Positions 9,872 to 17,980 of a stretch of 64,000 nucleotides of DNA are shown in pieces (position 1 is the stretch's first letter; the number at the start of each line of letters is the position of its first letter). The stretch lies in the NCBI RefSeq assembly GCF_020215645.1, contig NZ_CP084058.1, positions 3,782,001 to 3,846,000 of the forward strand, given 5' to 3'. Position numbers and translations under genes: made by a program. The stretch comes from Nonomuraea gerenzanensis. GTDB lineage: Bacteria > Actinomycetota > Actinomycetes > Streptosporangiales > Streptosporangiaceae. The notes under the pieces are model-generated. The model was not told the DNA's origin. It ran no database searches and saw nothing but the letters and a program-made list of their open reading frames with translations.

Positions 9872-10762
9872 GTGCTGCGGCGGACAATCAGGGCAATGGA
9901 CATCGAGTCGCCGGAGAAGCTCATCGAGCTCCTCGACCGGCACGCCTACCTGGCCGACGAGGGCCTGGCCACGGCCGCCTTCCTCGCGTTGCGGATGGGG
10001 CGCCCGCTCTTCCTCGAAGGGGAGGCGGGGGTCGGCAAGACGGAGCTGGCCAAGACGCTCGCCGCGCTGCTGAAGGCGCCGCTCATCAGGCTCCAGTGCT
10101 ACGAGGGCCTGGACGCGGCCCAGGCGCTGTACGACTGGGACTTCGCCCGCCAGCTCCTCCACCTCAAGGCCGCCGAGGCGGCCGGGATCACCGACGTGAG
10201 CAGGCTGGAGGGGGAGATCTACGACCGCAGGTTCCTCATCGCCAGGCCGCTGCTGAAGGCGATCGAGACGCAGCCGAGCGTGCTGCTGGTGGACGAGATC
10301 GACCGGGCGGACGACGAGTTCGAGGCGTTCCTGCTGGAGGTGCTGTCGGACTTCACCATCTCGATCCCCGAGCTGGGCACGGTCAAGGCCGGCACGCCGC
10401 CGGTGGTCGTGGTCACCTCGAACAGGACGCGCGAGGTGCACGACGCGCTCAAGCGGCGCTGCCTCTACCACTGGCTGGAGCACCCCGGCTTCGACCGCGA
10501 GGTGGCCATCCTGCTGCGGCGGCTGCCCGGCTGCACCGAGACGCTGGCCGTGCAGGTGGCGCGGGCGGCCGAGCGGCTGCGGCAGGCCGACCTGGTCAAG
10601 CCGCCGGGCGTGGCCGAGACGCTCGACTGGACGGAGGCGCTGCTGACGCTGGGCGCCAAGGAGCTCGACCCGGACCGGGCCGCCGCCACGCTGGGCGCGG
10701 CGCTGAAGTACCGGGAGGACGTGGCGGCGGTGATCGGCAACGGGCTGCTCTCCCATGGATGA
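9872..10762 (+). CDS. coxD: CoxD-like MoxR-family AAA+ ATPase
   Basis: The product is a AAA+ ATPase of the MoxR/CoxD type, with Walker A GEAGVGKTEL, Walker B LLVDEIDRAD, sensor 1 VVVTSNRTREV and arginine-finger region KRRCLYHWLEHP. CoxD proteins act as chaperones that insert the sulfur and copper ligands into molybdenum CO-dehydrogenase-type enzymes together with CoxE. GTG 9872 (296 aa) fits a leaderless promoter at 9860. ATG 9896 (288 aa, weak AGGG site) is the alternative. It overlaps the next gene by 8 bases, so CoxD and CoxE are coupled. No catalytic hydroxylase subunit is encoded nearby. Confidence 0.88.
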   Translation: MLRRTIRAMDIESPEKLIELLDRHAYLADEGLATAAFLALRMGRPLFLEGEAGVGKTELAKTLAALLKAPLIRLQCYEGLDAAQALYDWDFARQLLHLKAAEAAGITDVSRLEGEIYDRRFLIARPLLKAIETQPSVLLVDEIDRADDEFEAFLLEVLSDFTISIPELGTVKAGTPPVVVVTSNRTREVHDALKRRCLYHWLEHPGFDREVAILLRRLPGCTETLAVQVARAAERLRQADLVKPPGVAETLDWTEALLTLGAKELDPDRAAATLGAALKYREDVAAVIGNGLLSHG

Positions 10763-11831
10763 GCTGGCCGCCACCATGACGGGCTTCGCCAGGACGCTGC
10801 GCGCCGCGGGCGTCGCGGCCGACCACGAGCGCACGCAGAACCTGCTCAGGGCGCTGGACCACCTCGACGTCACCGACCAGGGCGAGGTGTACTGGGCCGG
10901 CCGGCTCACGCTGTGCGCCACGCCCGACGACCTGCCCCGTTACGACCGGTGCTTCGACGCGTACTTCGGCGGGCGCAAGGCGGTGCTGTCGCGCGCCGCG
11001 ACCACCAGCGTCACCCGTCACCTGGCCGAGCGTCAGGACGACGGCGAGAGCGGCGACGACGACGGCACGCCGGCTCCCGCCACCGCGAGCCGCATCGAGG
11101 TGCTGCGCCACCGCGACGTCGCCCGGCTCACCGAGGCCGAGCGGGCCGAGGTGCACCGCATGCTGGCGCTGCTGAAGGGCGGCAGGGCGCGGCGGCGCTC
11201 CAGGCGGTTCGAGAGCGCCCACCGGGGCCGCCTGGACCAGCGCCGCACCATCCGCGACGCGCTCAGGAAGGGCGAGGTGGCCAGGCTCAGGCACCGCAGG
11301 CACACCACCAGGCCGCGCCCGGTGGTGATGTTCGTGGACGTCAGCGGCTCGATGGCCCCGTACGCCGAGACCCTGCTGCGCTTCGCGCACGCGCTGGTCA
11401 GGAGCGAGCCGAGGGCCACCAGGGTCTACTCGGTCGGCACCCGGCTCACCCCGATCACCGCCGAATTGCGCCACCGCGACCCGGGCACCGCGCTGAACGA
11501 GGTGTCCAAGGTCATCCCCGACTGGAGCGGCGGCACCCGGCTGGGGGAGGAGCTCAAGGAGTACCTCGCCCGGTTCAGCGCCAGGGGCGCGATAGCGTTG
11601 ATCGCCTCCGACGGGTGGGAACGAGGTGACCCGGAGCTGCTGGGCACGCAGCTGGCCAGGCTGGCCAGGCAGGCGTACCGGGTGATCTGGGTCAACCCGC
11701 ACAAGGGGTACGCGGACTACCAGCCGCTCACCGGTGGCATGCGGGCCGCCCTGCCGTACCTCGACGACCTGGTGGCCGGGCACAGCCTGGCCGCCTTCGA
11801 GCAACTCAGCGAAAGGCTCGCCCATGCGTGA
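10755..11831 (+). CDS. coxE: CoxE-like VWA-domain protein
   Basis: The 358-residue protein has an N-terminal helical region and a C-terminal von Willebrand A domain with the MIDAS motif DVSGSMAPYA, the later DWSGGTRLGEEL and a terminal SDGWERGDPELL. CoxE partners of MoxR/CoxD ATPases deliver the ATPase to its substrate protein. A basic stretch, [19 protein letters not shown], separates the halves. ATG at 10755 overlaps coxD, and the end overlaps the next gene by 8 bases, so the three are one operon. The function is inferred from family and from pairing with CoxD. Confidence 0.88.
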   Translation: MDELAATMTGFARTLRAAGVAADHERTQNLLRALDHLDVTDQGEVYWAGRLTLCATPDDLPRYDRCFDAYFGGRKAVLSRAATTSVTRHLAERQDDGESGDDDGTPAPATASRIEVLRHRDVARLTEAERAEVHRMLALLKGGRARRRSRRFESAHRGRLDQRRTIRDALRKGEVARLRHRRHTTRPRPVVMFVDVSGSMAPYAETLLRFAHALVRSEPRATRVYSVGTRLTPITAELRHRDPGTALNEVSKVIPDWSGGTRLGEELKEYLARFSARGAIALIASDGWERGDPELLGTQLARLARQAYRVIWVNPHKGYADYQPLTGGMRAALPYLDDLVAGHSLAAFEQLSERLAHA

Positions 11832-12927
11832 CGTGCTCCCGGAGATCATGAAGTGGTGGCGGTCGGGGCTCAGGTTCGGGCTGGCCACGGTGGTCGGCAC
11901 GTGGAGCAGCGCGCCCAGGCCGCCGGGCGCGGCGATGGCGGTGCGCGGCGACGAGGTGGTCGGCAGCGTCTCGGGCGGCTGCGTCGAGGGCGCCGTGTTC
12001 GAGCTGGCGACCGAGATCGACGGCCCCGTCCTGCAGCGGTACGGCGTCAGCGACGACGACGCCTTCGCCGTCGGGCTCACCTGCGGCGGCATCATCGACA
12101 TCCTGGTGGAGCCCGTCTCGATCGAGACCTTCCCCGAGCTGGGCGAGATCGCGGCGTCGGTGGCCGCGCACGAGCCGGTCGCCGTGGTCACCGTCGTCTC
12201 CGGCCCCGGCCAGGTCGGCGCCCGCCGCGTCATCTGGCCGGACCGCGCGAGCGGCACGCTCGGCCTCGAACGCCTCGACGACGCCGTGGACGACGACGCG
12301 CGCGGCATGCTCGCCCAGGGGCTGACCGGCCTGCGGCACTACGGCGGGCAGGGCGAGCGGCGGCTGGACGATCTGGCGGTTTTCGTGCACTCCTTCGCGC
12401 CGCCGCCGCGGATGCTGGTGTTCGGCGCGATCGACTTCGCCGCGGCGGTGGCCAGGGTGGGCAAGTTCCTCGGCTACCACGTCACGGTGTGCGACGCGCG
12501 GCCGATCTTCGCCACCGCCAAGCGGTTCCCCGACGCCGACGAGGTCGTGGTCAAGTGGCCGCACGACTACCTGGCCTCCGTGCAGGTGGACGAGCGTACG
12601 GTGATCTGCGTGCTGACCCACGACCCCAAGTTCGACGTGCCGCTGCTGGAGGTGGCGCTGCGCACCGAGGCCGGGTACGTCGGCGCCATGGGCTCGCGCC
12701 GCACCCACGACGACCGCCTGTCCCGGTTGCGCGAGGCCGGGCTCACCGACGAAGAGCTGGCCAGGCTGAGATCGCCGATCGGTCTCGACCTGGGGGCGCG
12801 GACGCCGGAGGAGACGGCCGTGTCGATCGCCGCCGAGCTGATCCAGCTGCGCTGGGGCGGCTCGGGGCGGCCGCTGTCCACGACTGAAGGACGCATCCAC
12901 CACGAGCTGCCTCAGGAGGCGCCATGA
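11824..12927 (+). CDS. XdhC/CoxI family molybdenum-cofactor maturation protein
   Basis: XdhC/CoxI proteins bind molybdenum cofactor and help its sulfuration and insertion into xanthine or CO dehydrogenases. The 367-residue product has both family domains. The N-terminal XdhC domain carries ATVVGTWSSAPRPPGAAMAV and SVSGGCVEGAVF. The C-terminal Rossmann domain carries GAIDFAAAVARVGKFLGY and the signature GAMGSRRTHDDRL. ATG 11824 overlaps coxE by 8 bases. The stop overlaps the next ATG as ATGA. It belongs with the adjacent MobA-like gene in cofactor preparation. Confidence 0.9.
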   Translation: MRDVLPEIMKWWRSGLRFGLATVVGTWSSAPRPPGAAMAVRGDEVVGSVSGGCVEGAVFELATEIDGPVLQRYGVSDDDAFAVGLTCGGIIDILVEPVSIETFPELGEIAASVAAHEPVAVVTVVSGPGQVGARRVIWPDRASGTLGLERLDDAVDDDARGMLAQGLTGLRHYGGQGERRLDDLAVFVHSFAPPPRMLVFGAIDFAAAVARVGKFLGYHVTVCDARPIFATAKRFPDADEVVVKWPHDYLASVQVDERTVICVLTHDPKFDVPLLEVALRTEAGYVGAMGSRRTHDDRLSRLREAGLTDEELARLRSPIGLDLGARTPEETAVSIAAELIQLRWGGSGRPLSTTEGRIHHELPQEAP

Positions 12928-13490
12928 GGTCGTCGCGGACGGCCGGCCTGCTGCTCGCGGCCGGCGAGGGCACCCGGCTGGGCCGGCCCAAGGCCACGGT
13001 GGAGTTCGCCGGGGAGCGGCTGGTGGACCGGGGGGTGCGGCTGCTGGAGGAGGGCGGCTGCCATCCGGTCGTGGTGGTGCTCGGCGCGGCCACGGTGCAG
13101 GTGCGCGGGGCCGTCATCGTACGCAACCCGGACTGGGCCTCCGGCATGGGCTCGTCGCTGCGGGTCGGGCTGGCCGCGCTGCCGGAGGAGGCGGAGTCGG
13201 TGGTGGTCGCGCTGATCGACCAGCCGCTGATCGGGCCGGGCGCGGTGCGCGCGCTGATCGGCGCGGGCGCCGCCGGGCTGGCGGTGGCGACCTACGGGGG
13301 CCGGCGCAGGAACCCCGTGCTGATCGCCCGCGCGCACTGGGCCGGGGTGGCGGAGCTGGCCGAGGGCGACGTCGGGGCGCGGCCGTTCATGCAGGCGCAC
13401 CCCGAGCTGGTCACCGAGGTGCCGTGCGACGGGCACGGTGACCCGGCCGACATCGACACGCCCGAGGACCTGGCCCGCCTACAGGCGTAG
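12924..13490 (+). CDS. MobA-like NTP transferase (probable molybdenum cofactor cytidylyltransferase)
   Basis: The 188-residue protein starts with the nucleotidyltransferase signature LLLAAGEGTRLGRPKATVEF and contains ALIDQPLIGPGAVRAL, the metal-binding acidic motif of the MobA/MocA group, plus a closing DIDTPEDLARL. Such enzymes convert molybdopterin to its dinucleotide form, the cofactor used by xanthine- and CO-dehydrogenase family enzymes, where they are usually cytidylyl transferases. It is in ATGA overlap with the XdhC gene and ends convergent to the next gene with no spacer, the neighbouring stop being at 13479. CTP versus GTP use is not decided by sequence. Confidence 0.87.
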   Translation: MRSSRTAGLLLAAGEGTRLGRPKATVEFAGERLVDRGVRLLEEGGCHPVVVVLGAATVQVRGAVIVRNPDWASGMGSSLRVGLAALPEEAESVVVALIDQPLIGPGAVRALIGAGAAGLAVATYGGRRRNPVLIARAHWAGVAELAEGDVGARPFMQAHPELVTEVPCDGHGDPADIDTPEDLARLQA

Positions 13491-14414
13491 CGACGCGATC
13501 GCGGCCCGGTGGTCGCTGCCGGTGGCCGGGGCCACCCCGGCCTCGGTCGCCGTCATCCCTCTGAACAGGATGTGGTCGGGCCGGGTGATCGGGAACTCCG
13601 AGGGCCAGGTGAACCCGAACCCGTCGCCCGCCACGCTCTGCGCGTCGGTCAGCGGCGGCGTCAGGCCGCGCATGCCCCGGTCGGTGGTGGCGGTGTTGAG
13701 GTCGCCGAGCAGCAGGACGCGCTTGCTGCGGTCGGCGTCGAGGAGCTTGCGCGCGTGCGCCAGCGAGGCGTCGCGCGAGGCGGTGTGGCCGGGCCTGGCC
13801 GAGGCGAGGTGCATGACGTAGACCGTCACCTTGCCCTTGGGGGTGGTGATGACCGCGCGCAGGGCGCGCGGCCAGCCGAGGCCCACGTCGAGGGGCTTGG
13901 TGTCGCTGATCGGGTAGCGGCTCCACAGGCCGACCGTGCTGACCGGGTAGTGGTACTTGAACATCTTGTTGAGCTGCTTGGCCGCCGGCCCGCCCGTGGT
14001 CAGCTCCTGGGCGGCGAGCACGTCGAGGTCCTTGGCGATCACGCGGACGGCCTCGCCCGACGCGCTGTTGCGCACGCCCACGTTGACGGTGCCGACCGTC
14101 AGGTCGCTGGGCCCGCCGGGCGGCGTGCGCAGGAGCGTGGAGCCGAACATGAAGGCCCACACCAGGCCGGGCACCAGCGCCGCGGCGGCGGCAGCGGTGG
14201 ACCGTGCCACCGCGGCGCCCGCGAGCAGCACCGGAACGGCCAGCCCGATCCAGGGCAGCAGGCTCTCGAGGACGGGCGTGAACCCGCCGAGCGCGGGGAT
14301 CAGCCCGTGCCCCGCCAGGGCCGCGGCCACGAGCACGGACCCGACGACGACGACGCGACTCAGCACCTGAACCAGGCTAGTGGCTCCCACCCCGCGACGC
14401 CCTCGCGATAACAT
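13479..14414 (-). CDS. Membrane-anchored endonuclease/exonuclease/phosphatase-fold protein
   Basis: The 311-residue protein has three N-terminal membrane segments (about residues 10-85) and then an extracytoplasmic DNase I-like domain. Signatures include TVNVGVRNSASGEAVRV, the catalytic Glu in LAAQELTTGGPAAKQL, GLWSRYPI, MHLASARPG and LLLGDLNTATTDRG, and the end GSDHRAAIASLRL. Members hydrolyse phosphodiesters of nucleic acids, lipids or sugars; the substrate is unknown here. ATG 14414 is chosen; ATG 14435 and GTG codons nearby are alternatives. Only 45 bases separate it from the divergent LLM gene, so the two promoters overlap. Its 3' end overlaps the MobA-like gene by 12 bases. Confidence 0.85.
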   Translation of the reverse strand: MLSRGRRGVGATSLVQVLSRVVVVGSVLVAAALAGHGLIPALGGFTPVLESLLPWIGLAVPVLLAGAAVARSTAAAAAALVPGLVWAFMFGSTLLRTPPGGPSDLTVGTVNVGVRNSASGEAVRVIAKDLDVLAAQELTTGGPAAKQLNKMFKYHYPVSTVGLWSRYPISDTKPLDVGLGWPRALRAVITTPKGKVTVYVMHLASARPGHTASRDASLAHARKLLDADRSKRVLLLGDLNTATTDRGMRGLTPPLTDAQSVAGDGFGFTWPSEFPITRPDHILFRGMTATEAGVAPATGSDHRAAIASLRL

Positions 14415-14459
14415 GTCCGAGTCGTAACAGAACATCATTCGGTCCAGCGGGAGCCCGGC

Positions 14460-15500
14460 ATGCGCATCGGTATGGCACTCAAGTACTCCGGCGGTTTCAA
14501 GGAATCGGTGGCCGAGCTGGCCGACTACGAGAAGGCCGGGCTCGACATCGTGTTCGTGGCCGAGGCGTACTCCTTCGACGCGGTCAGCCAGATGGGCTAC
14601 ATCGCGGCCAGGACCGAGCGGGTGCAGATCGCCTCGGGCATCCTGCCGATCTACTCCCGCACGCCGACGCTGATGGCCATGACGGCCGCCGGGCTCGACT
14701 ACGTCTCCGACGGGCGGTTCACGCTCGGCATCGGCGCCTCGGGGCCGCAGGTGATCGAGGGCTTCCACGGGGTGCCGTACACCGCGCCGCTGGGGCGTAC
14801 CAGGGAGGTCATCGAGATCTGCCGCCAGGTCTGGCGGCGCGAGCGCGTCCAGTACGACGGCAGGCACTACACGGTGCCGCTGCCGGCCGACCAGGGCACG
14901 GGCCTGGGCAAGCCGCTGAAGATCATCAACCACCCGGTGCGCTCCCGCATCCCCATCGTGGTGGCCGCCATCGGCCCCAAGAACGTCGAGCTGACCGCCG
15001 AGCTGGCCGAGGGCTGGGAGCCGATCTTCTACGTGCCCGAGAAGGCCGCCGAGGTGTGGGGGCCCTCGCTGGCCGCCGGCAAGGCCAGGCGCGACCCCGA
15101 GCTGGGCGAGCTGGACGTGATCGCCCAGGCGAGCCTGGCGATCGGCGACGACGTGGCCGGGCTGCTGGAGTTCGGGCGGCCGATGGCGGCCCTGTACATC
15201 GGCGGCATGGGCGCCAAGGGCCGCAACTTCTACAACGACCTGGCCAGGCGCTACGGCTACGAGAAGGAGGCCGAGCAGATCCAGGACCTCTACCTCCAGG
15301 GCAAGAAGGAGGAGGCGGCGGCGCTGGTGCCGGCCGAGCTGCTGGAGAAGATGTCGCTGGTCGGCAGCGAGGGCTTCGTCCGCGACCGGCTGCAGGCGAT
15401 GAAGGAGTCGGGCGTGACGACCCTGAACGTGACGCCGCTCGCGGGGACGCACGAGGAGCGGGTGCGGCTGATCGAGACGATCAAGGAGTGGGCCGCCTAG
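14460..15500 (+). CDS. LLM-class F420-dependent oxidoreductase
   Basis: This 346-residue luciferase-like TIM barrel shows the pattern of actinobacterial F420 enzymes: MRIGMALKYSGG, EAYSFDAVSQMGYIAARTERV, ASGILPIYSRTP, GRFTLGIGASGPQVIEGFHG and TLNVTPLAGTHEERV. It most resembles the group annotated as Rv3520c-like, which use cofactor F420 as a hydride carrier. The substrate is not predictable. The ATG at 14460 is preceded by GGGAG. It is a single gene, divergent from the phosphatase-fold gene, followed by a 220-base spacer. Confidence 0.88.
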   Translation: MRIGMALKYSGGFKESVAELADYEKAGLDIVFVAEAYSFDAVSQMGYIAARTERVQIASGILPIYSRTPTLMAMTAAGLDYVSDGRFTLGIGASGPQVIEGFHGVPYTAPLGRTREVIEICRQVWRRERVQYDGRHYTVPLPADQGTGLGKPLKIINHPVRSRIPIVVAAIGPKNVELTAELAEGWEPIFYVPEKAAEVWGPSLAAGKARRDPELGELDVIAQASLAIGDDVAGLLEFGRPMAALYIGGMGAKGRNFYNDLARRYGYEKEAEQIQDLYLQGKKEEAAALVPAELLEKMSLVGSEGFVRDRLQAMKESGVTTLNVTPLAGTHEERVRLIETIKEWAA

Positions 15501-15721
15501 TGAGGTAGATCACCCGATTCGTGGGGAATGCTCCACTTTTAGTGGGTGTTGTGTGACCTCGTGAGGTTTTCCCTGGTGTTCGTGTGGCTCGTCGAGCGGC
15601 TGCACATCGACCTGTGCCGGTTGCACGGGTCGCTGTGTCGCTGACGGCCGTCCCAGACCGTCCACACCCCTCACCAGGCGTGCCGTCGCGGCATGCCCTT
15701 CGCACGAAGGTTTCCTCATCC

Positions 15722-17002
15722 GTGAAGAGATTCTCCTTTTCCCTGCAGCTCCTGCTGGGCCTGGCCGTCGGCGTCGCGCTCGGCTTCGCCGCCAAGATCT
15801 GGGACGTGGCCTGGCTCAGTGAGACGCTGAAGCAGGTCGGCTCGATCTTCGTCCAGCTCCTGAAGCTGGCCGTGCCGCCGCTCGTCTTCACCGCCGTGCT
15901 GGTCAGCGTGGCCAACCTGCGCAACGTCAACGGCGCGGCCCGGCTCGCCTCCAAGACACTGCTGTGGTTCCTGATCACGGCGTTCGTCTCGGTCTCGCTG
16001 GCGATCGGGCTGGGCCTGCTCATCAACCCCGGCCAGGGCGTCACCCTCGACACCTCCGCGGCCAAGCCCTCGGACACCCAGGGCACCTGGCTCGACTTCG
16101 TCACCGGCATCCTGCCGACCAACGTCGTGACGGCCTTCACCGAGGTGAACGTCCTCCAGATCGTGTTTCTGGGAGTCGTCCTCGGTGCGGCGGCCATGGC
16201 CGTCGGCGAGAAGGCCGAGCCGTTCCTGAACCTCGCCCGCTCCGTGCTGGAGCTGGTGCAGAAGGCGCTGTGGTGGGTGCTGCGGCTGGCGCCCATCGGC
16301 ACCGCGGGCCTGATCGGCAAGGCCGTGTCCACGTACGGGTGGGAGCTGCTGGCGCCGCTGGCCAAGTTCAGCGCCGGGGTCTACCTCGGCTGCTTCGTGG
16401 TGCTGCTGGCCGTCTACCCGACGCTGCTGGCCGTGTGGGGCAAGGTCAGCCCCATCACGTTCTTCCGCAACGCCTGGCCCGCCATCGAGCTGGCCTTCGT
16501 CTCCCGCTCCTCGGTCGGGACGCTGCCGCTGACGCAGCGCGTCACGGTCGAGCGCAACGGCGTGGACCGCGACTACGCCTCGTTCGCGGTGCCGTTCGGC
16601 GCCACCACCAAGATGGACGGCTGCGCCTCGGTGTACCCGGCGCTGGCCGCGATCTTCGTGGCCCAGGTGTTCGGCGTGCCGCTCGGGTTCGGTGACTACC
16701 TGCTGATCGCGTTCGTCTCGGTGGTCGGCTCGGCCGCCACGGCGGGCCTGACCGGCGCCACCGTCATGCTGACGCTCACGCTCAGCACCCTGGGGCTGCC
16801 GCTGGAGGGCGTCGGCCTGCTGCTGGCGATCGACCCGATCCTCGACATGATCCGCACCGCGACCAACGTGGCAGGGCAGCTCGTCGTGCCGGTGCTCGTG
16901 GCGCGCTCCGAGGGGCGCCTGGACACGGCGGTCTTCAACGCGCCGCCGCAGTCGCTCGACAGCGCGCCCGCGCCGCGCGTGCCGGAGCCCGCCGCGGCCT
17001 GA
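15722..17002 (+). CDS. Dicarboxylate/amino acid:cation symporter (DAACS family)
   Basis: The 426-residue protein has eight membrane segments plus re-entrant loops, as in GltP/DctA carriers that import glutamate, aspartate or C4-dicarboxylates with protons or sodium. Signatures are SSVGTLPLT (tip of hairpin 1), the segment KMDGCASVYPALAAIFVAQ and DPILDMIRTATNVAGQ near the C terminus, which holds the substrate Asp/Arg/Asn positions. The usual NMDGT is KMDGC here and the usual VxGD reads VAGQ, so specificity may differ. GTG 15722 is the first start consistent with the mature N terminus VKRFSFSL, with GAAGG 12 bases upstream. It ends at a two-sided terminator shared with the convergent XRE gene. 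Confidence 0.9.
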   Translation: MKRFSFSLQLLLGLAVGVALGFAAKIWDVAWLSETLKQVGSIFVQLLKLAVPPLVFTAVLVSVANLRNVNGAARLASKTLLWFLITAFVSVSLAIGLGLLINPGQGVTLDTSAAKPSDTQGTWLDFVTGILPTNVVTAFTEVNVLQIVFLGVVLGAAAMAVGEKAEPFLNLARSVLELVQKALWWVLRLAPIGTAGLIGKAVSTYGWELLAPLAKFSAGVYLGCFVVLLAVYPTLLAVWGKVSPITFFRNAWPAIELAFVSRSSVGTLPLTQRVTVERNGVDRDYASFAVPFGATTKMDGCASVYPALAAIFVAQVFGVPLGFGDYLLIAFVSVVGSAATAGLTGATVMLTLTLSTLGLPLEGVGLLLAIDPILDMIRTATNVAGQLVVPVLVARSEGRLDTAVFNAPPQSLDSAPAPRVPEPAAA

Positions 17003-17037
17003 TCGGGGCTGAAAGGTGAGGGGGTGGCCGCGGCCGC

Positions 17038-17063
17038 CCCCTCATTCGTACGTCAGGAGGTCT
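17038..17063. terminator. Bidirectional terminator between symporter and XRE gene
   Basis: GAGGGGGTGGC pairs with GCCGCCCCCTC across a CGCG loop, giving 11 base pairs with one G-T wobble. It lies between two convergent genes and covers the XRE stop codon at 17042. Confidence 0.65.
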
Positions 17064-17251
17064 CCCGGCTGGCACCCCAGCGCCTCGCACAGGCGCGCCA
17101 GCGTCGAGAAGCGCACGGCCTTGGCGTGGCCGTTCTTCAGTATCGACAGGTTGACCACGGTGATCTCCACGCGGTGCGACAGCTCGGTGAGCGTCATGCC
17201 GCGCTCCTTGAGCAGCTCGTCCAGCCGCACCCTGATGACGGGCTCGGCCAT
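17042..17251 (-). CDS. Small XRE-type helix-turn-helix regulator (YozG-like)
   Basis: The 69-residue protein is a single Cro/C1-type DNA-binding domain: RVRLDELLKERGMTLTELSHRV, then the recognition helix ITVVNLSILKNGHAKAVRFSTL and LCEALGCQPGDLLTYE. It is typically encoded directly after a DUF2975 membrane protein, as here, with start and stop overlapping (TGATG on the minus strand). Such pairs are thought to form a membrane-linked regulatory unit. The palindromes upstream of the pair are candidate autoregulatory sites. Target genes are unknown. Confidence 0.88.
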   Translation of the reverse strand: MAEPVIRVRLDELLKERGMTLTELSHRVEITVVNLSILKNGHAKAVRFSTLARLCEALGCQPGDLLTYE

Positions 17252-17856
17252 CAGATCGTGGCCTCGACCTCTTCGAGCAGGGCCAGGCCCCGGCGCACGA
17301 TCTCCGAGACGCCGAGCGCGGCCATCCCCGCCACGACGCCGCCGATCACCTCGCCCGGGGGTGCGTAGAACGGATACCTCTCGGTCAGCAGCATGGCAGA
17401 GAGTATGGTCTGCGCCACGGACCCGAGCACGCCCGACACGAGCGAGCCCACGATCAGGGTCCAGCCCAGCGTGCGCAGGTGACGGGCCGTGACGGCGGAG
17501 AACAGGGCACGATCACCCGACCTGGCCCTGCGCAGCGCGCGGACCACCGCGAACAGCGCCAGCAGCACCGTCACCGCGCCGGGCGCCCACATCAGCAGAT
17601 GGAGCAGGCCGCCCAGCGGCGAGGCGCCGTTCGGGTGGACCGTCACCTCGGCGGTGACGTCGTCGACGGTGGCGCCGCCCGCGGTCATCCCCGCGGTCGG
17701 GACGTCGAAGACGGTCAGGGGGATGCCGATGCCGTGCGGAACGCCGAAGAACGCGATCGCGACGGTGCCGGCGAGCGCGGCCAGCGCGCCGAGGACGCCC
17801 AGGACCAGGGCGGTGCTCAGCAGAGTCTCCAGTCGGATGATCCAGCGAGTTGGCAT
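17251..17856 (-). CDS. DUF2975 four-helix membrane protein
   Basis: The 201-residue protein has four predicted membrane segments (about 10-35, 88-112, 130-155, 165-185) and an extracytoplasmic loop with TAGGATVDDVTAEVTVHPNG. It fits the DUF2975 family, whose genes sit with a small XRE regulator, suggesting that the membrane protein controls the regulator. ATG 17856 has no ribosome site, but the minus strand has TACGAT ending 7 bases upstream, so the message is likely leaderless. Two palindromes cover that promoter. Function beyond the pairing is unknown. Confidence 0.82.
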   Translation of the reverse strand: MPTRWIIRLETLLSTALVLGVLGALAALAGTVAIAFFGVPHGIGIPLTVFDVPTAGMTAGGATVDDVTAEVTVHPNGASPLGGLLHLLMWAPGAVTVLLALFAVVRALRRARSGDRALFSAVTARHLRTLGWTLIVGSLVSGVLGSVAQTILSAMLLTERYPFYAPPGEVIGGVVAGMAALGVSEIVRRGLALLEEVEATI

Positions 17857-17857
17857 A

Positions 17858-17887
17858 ACGATAATCGTAAATAACGAAAGTCGTTAT
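17858..17887. promoter_or_regulatory. Two palindromic operators over the DUF2975-XRE promoter
   Basis: ACGATAATCGT (17858-17868) is symmetric about its central base, and ATAACGA-AAG-TCGTTAT (17871-17887) is a perfect palindrome with a 3-base centre. Both contain the half site ACGA/TCGT. The minus-strand -10 box TACGAT (17864-17869) lies inside the first palindrome, so a bound repressor would block transcription. The small XRE protein is the obvious candidate, by inference. Confidence 0.65.
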
Positions 17888-17980
17888 GTCGAGGGCGTGC
17901 CCGGGCGAAGTGGGGCGGGTGGGGGCGTGCGGGCCCTATGGTTGGTCGAAAATCCTGATGTTCGAGTATTTGGCGGGAAT

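Noticed and set aside
14415..15452. Upstream extension of the phosphatase-fold gene on the minus strand
   Set aside because: It runs antisense to the clear LLM oxidoreductase gene and has no recognisable sequence. The N-terminal membrane segment begins after ATG 14414.
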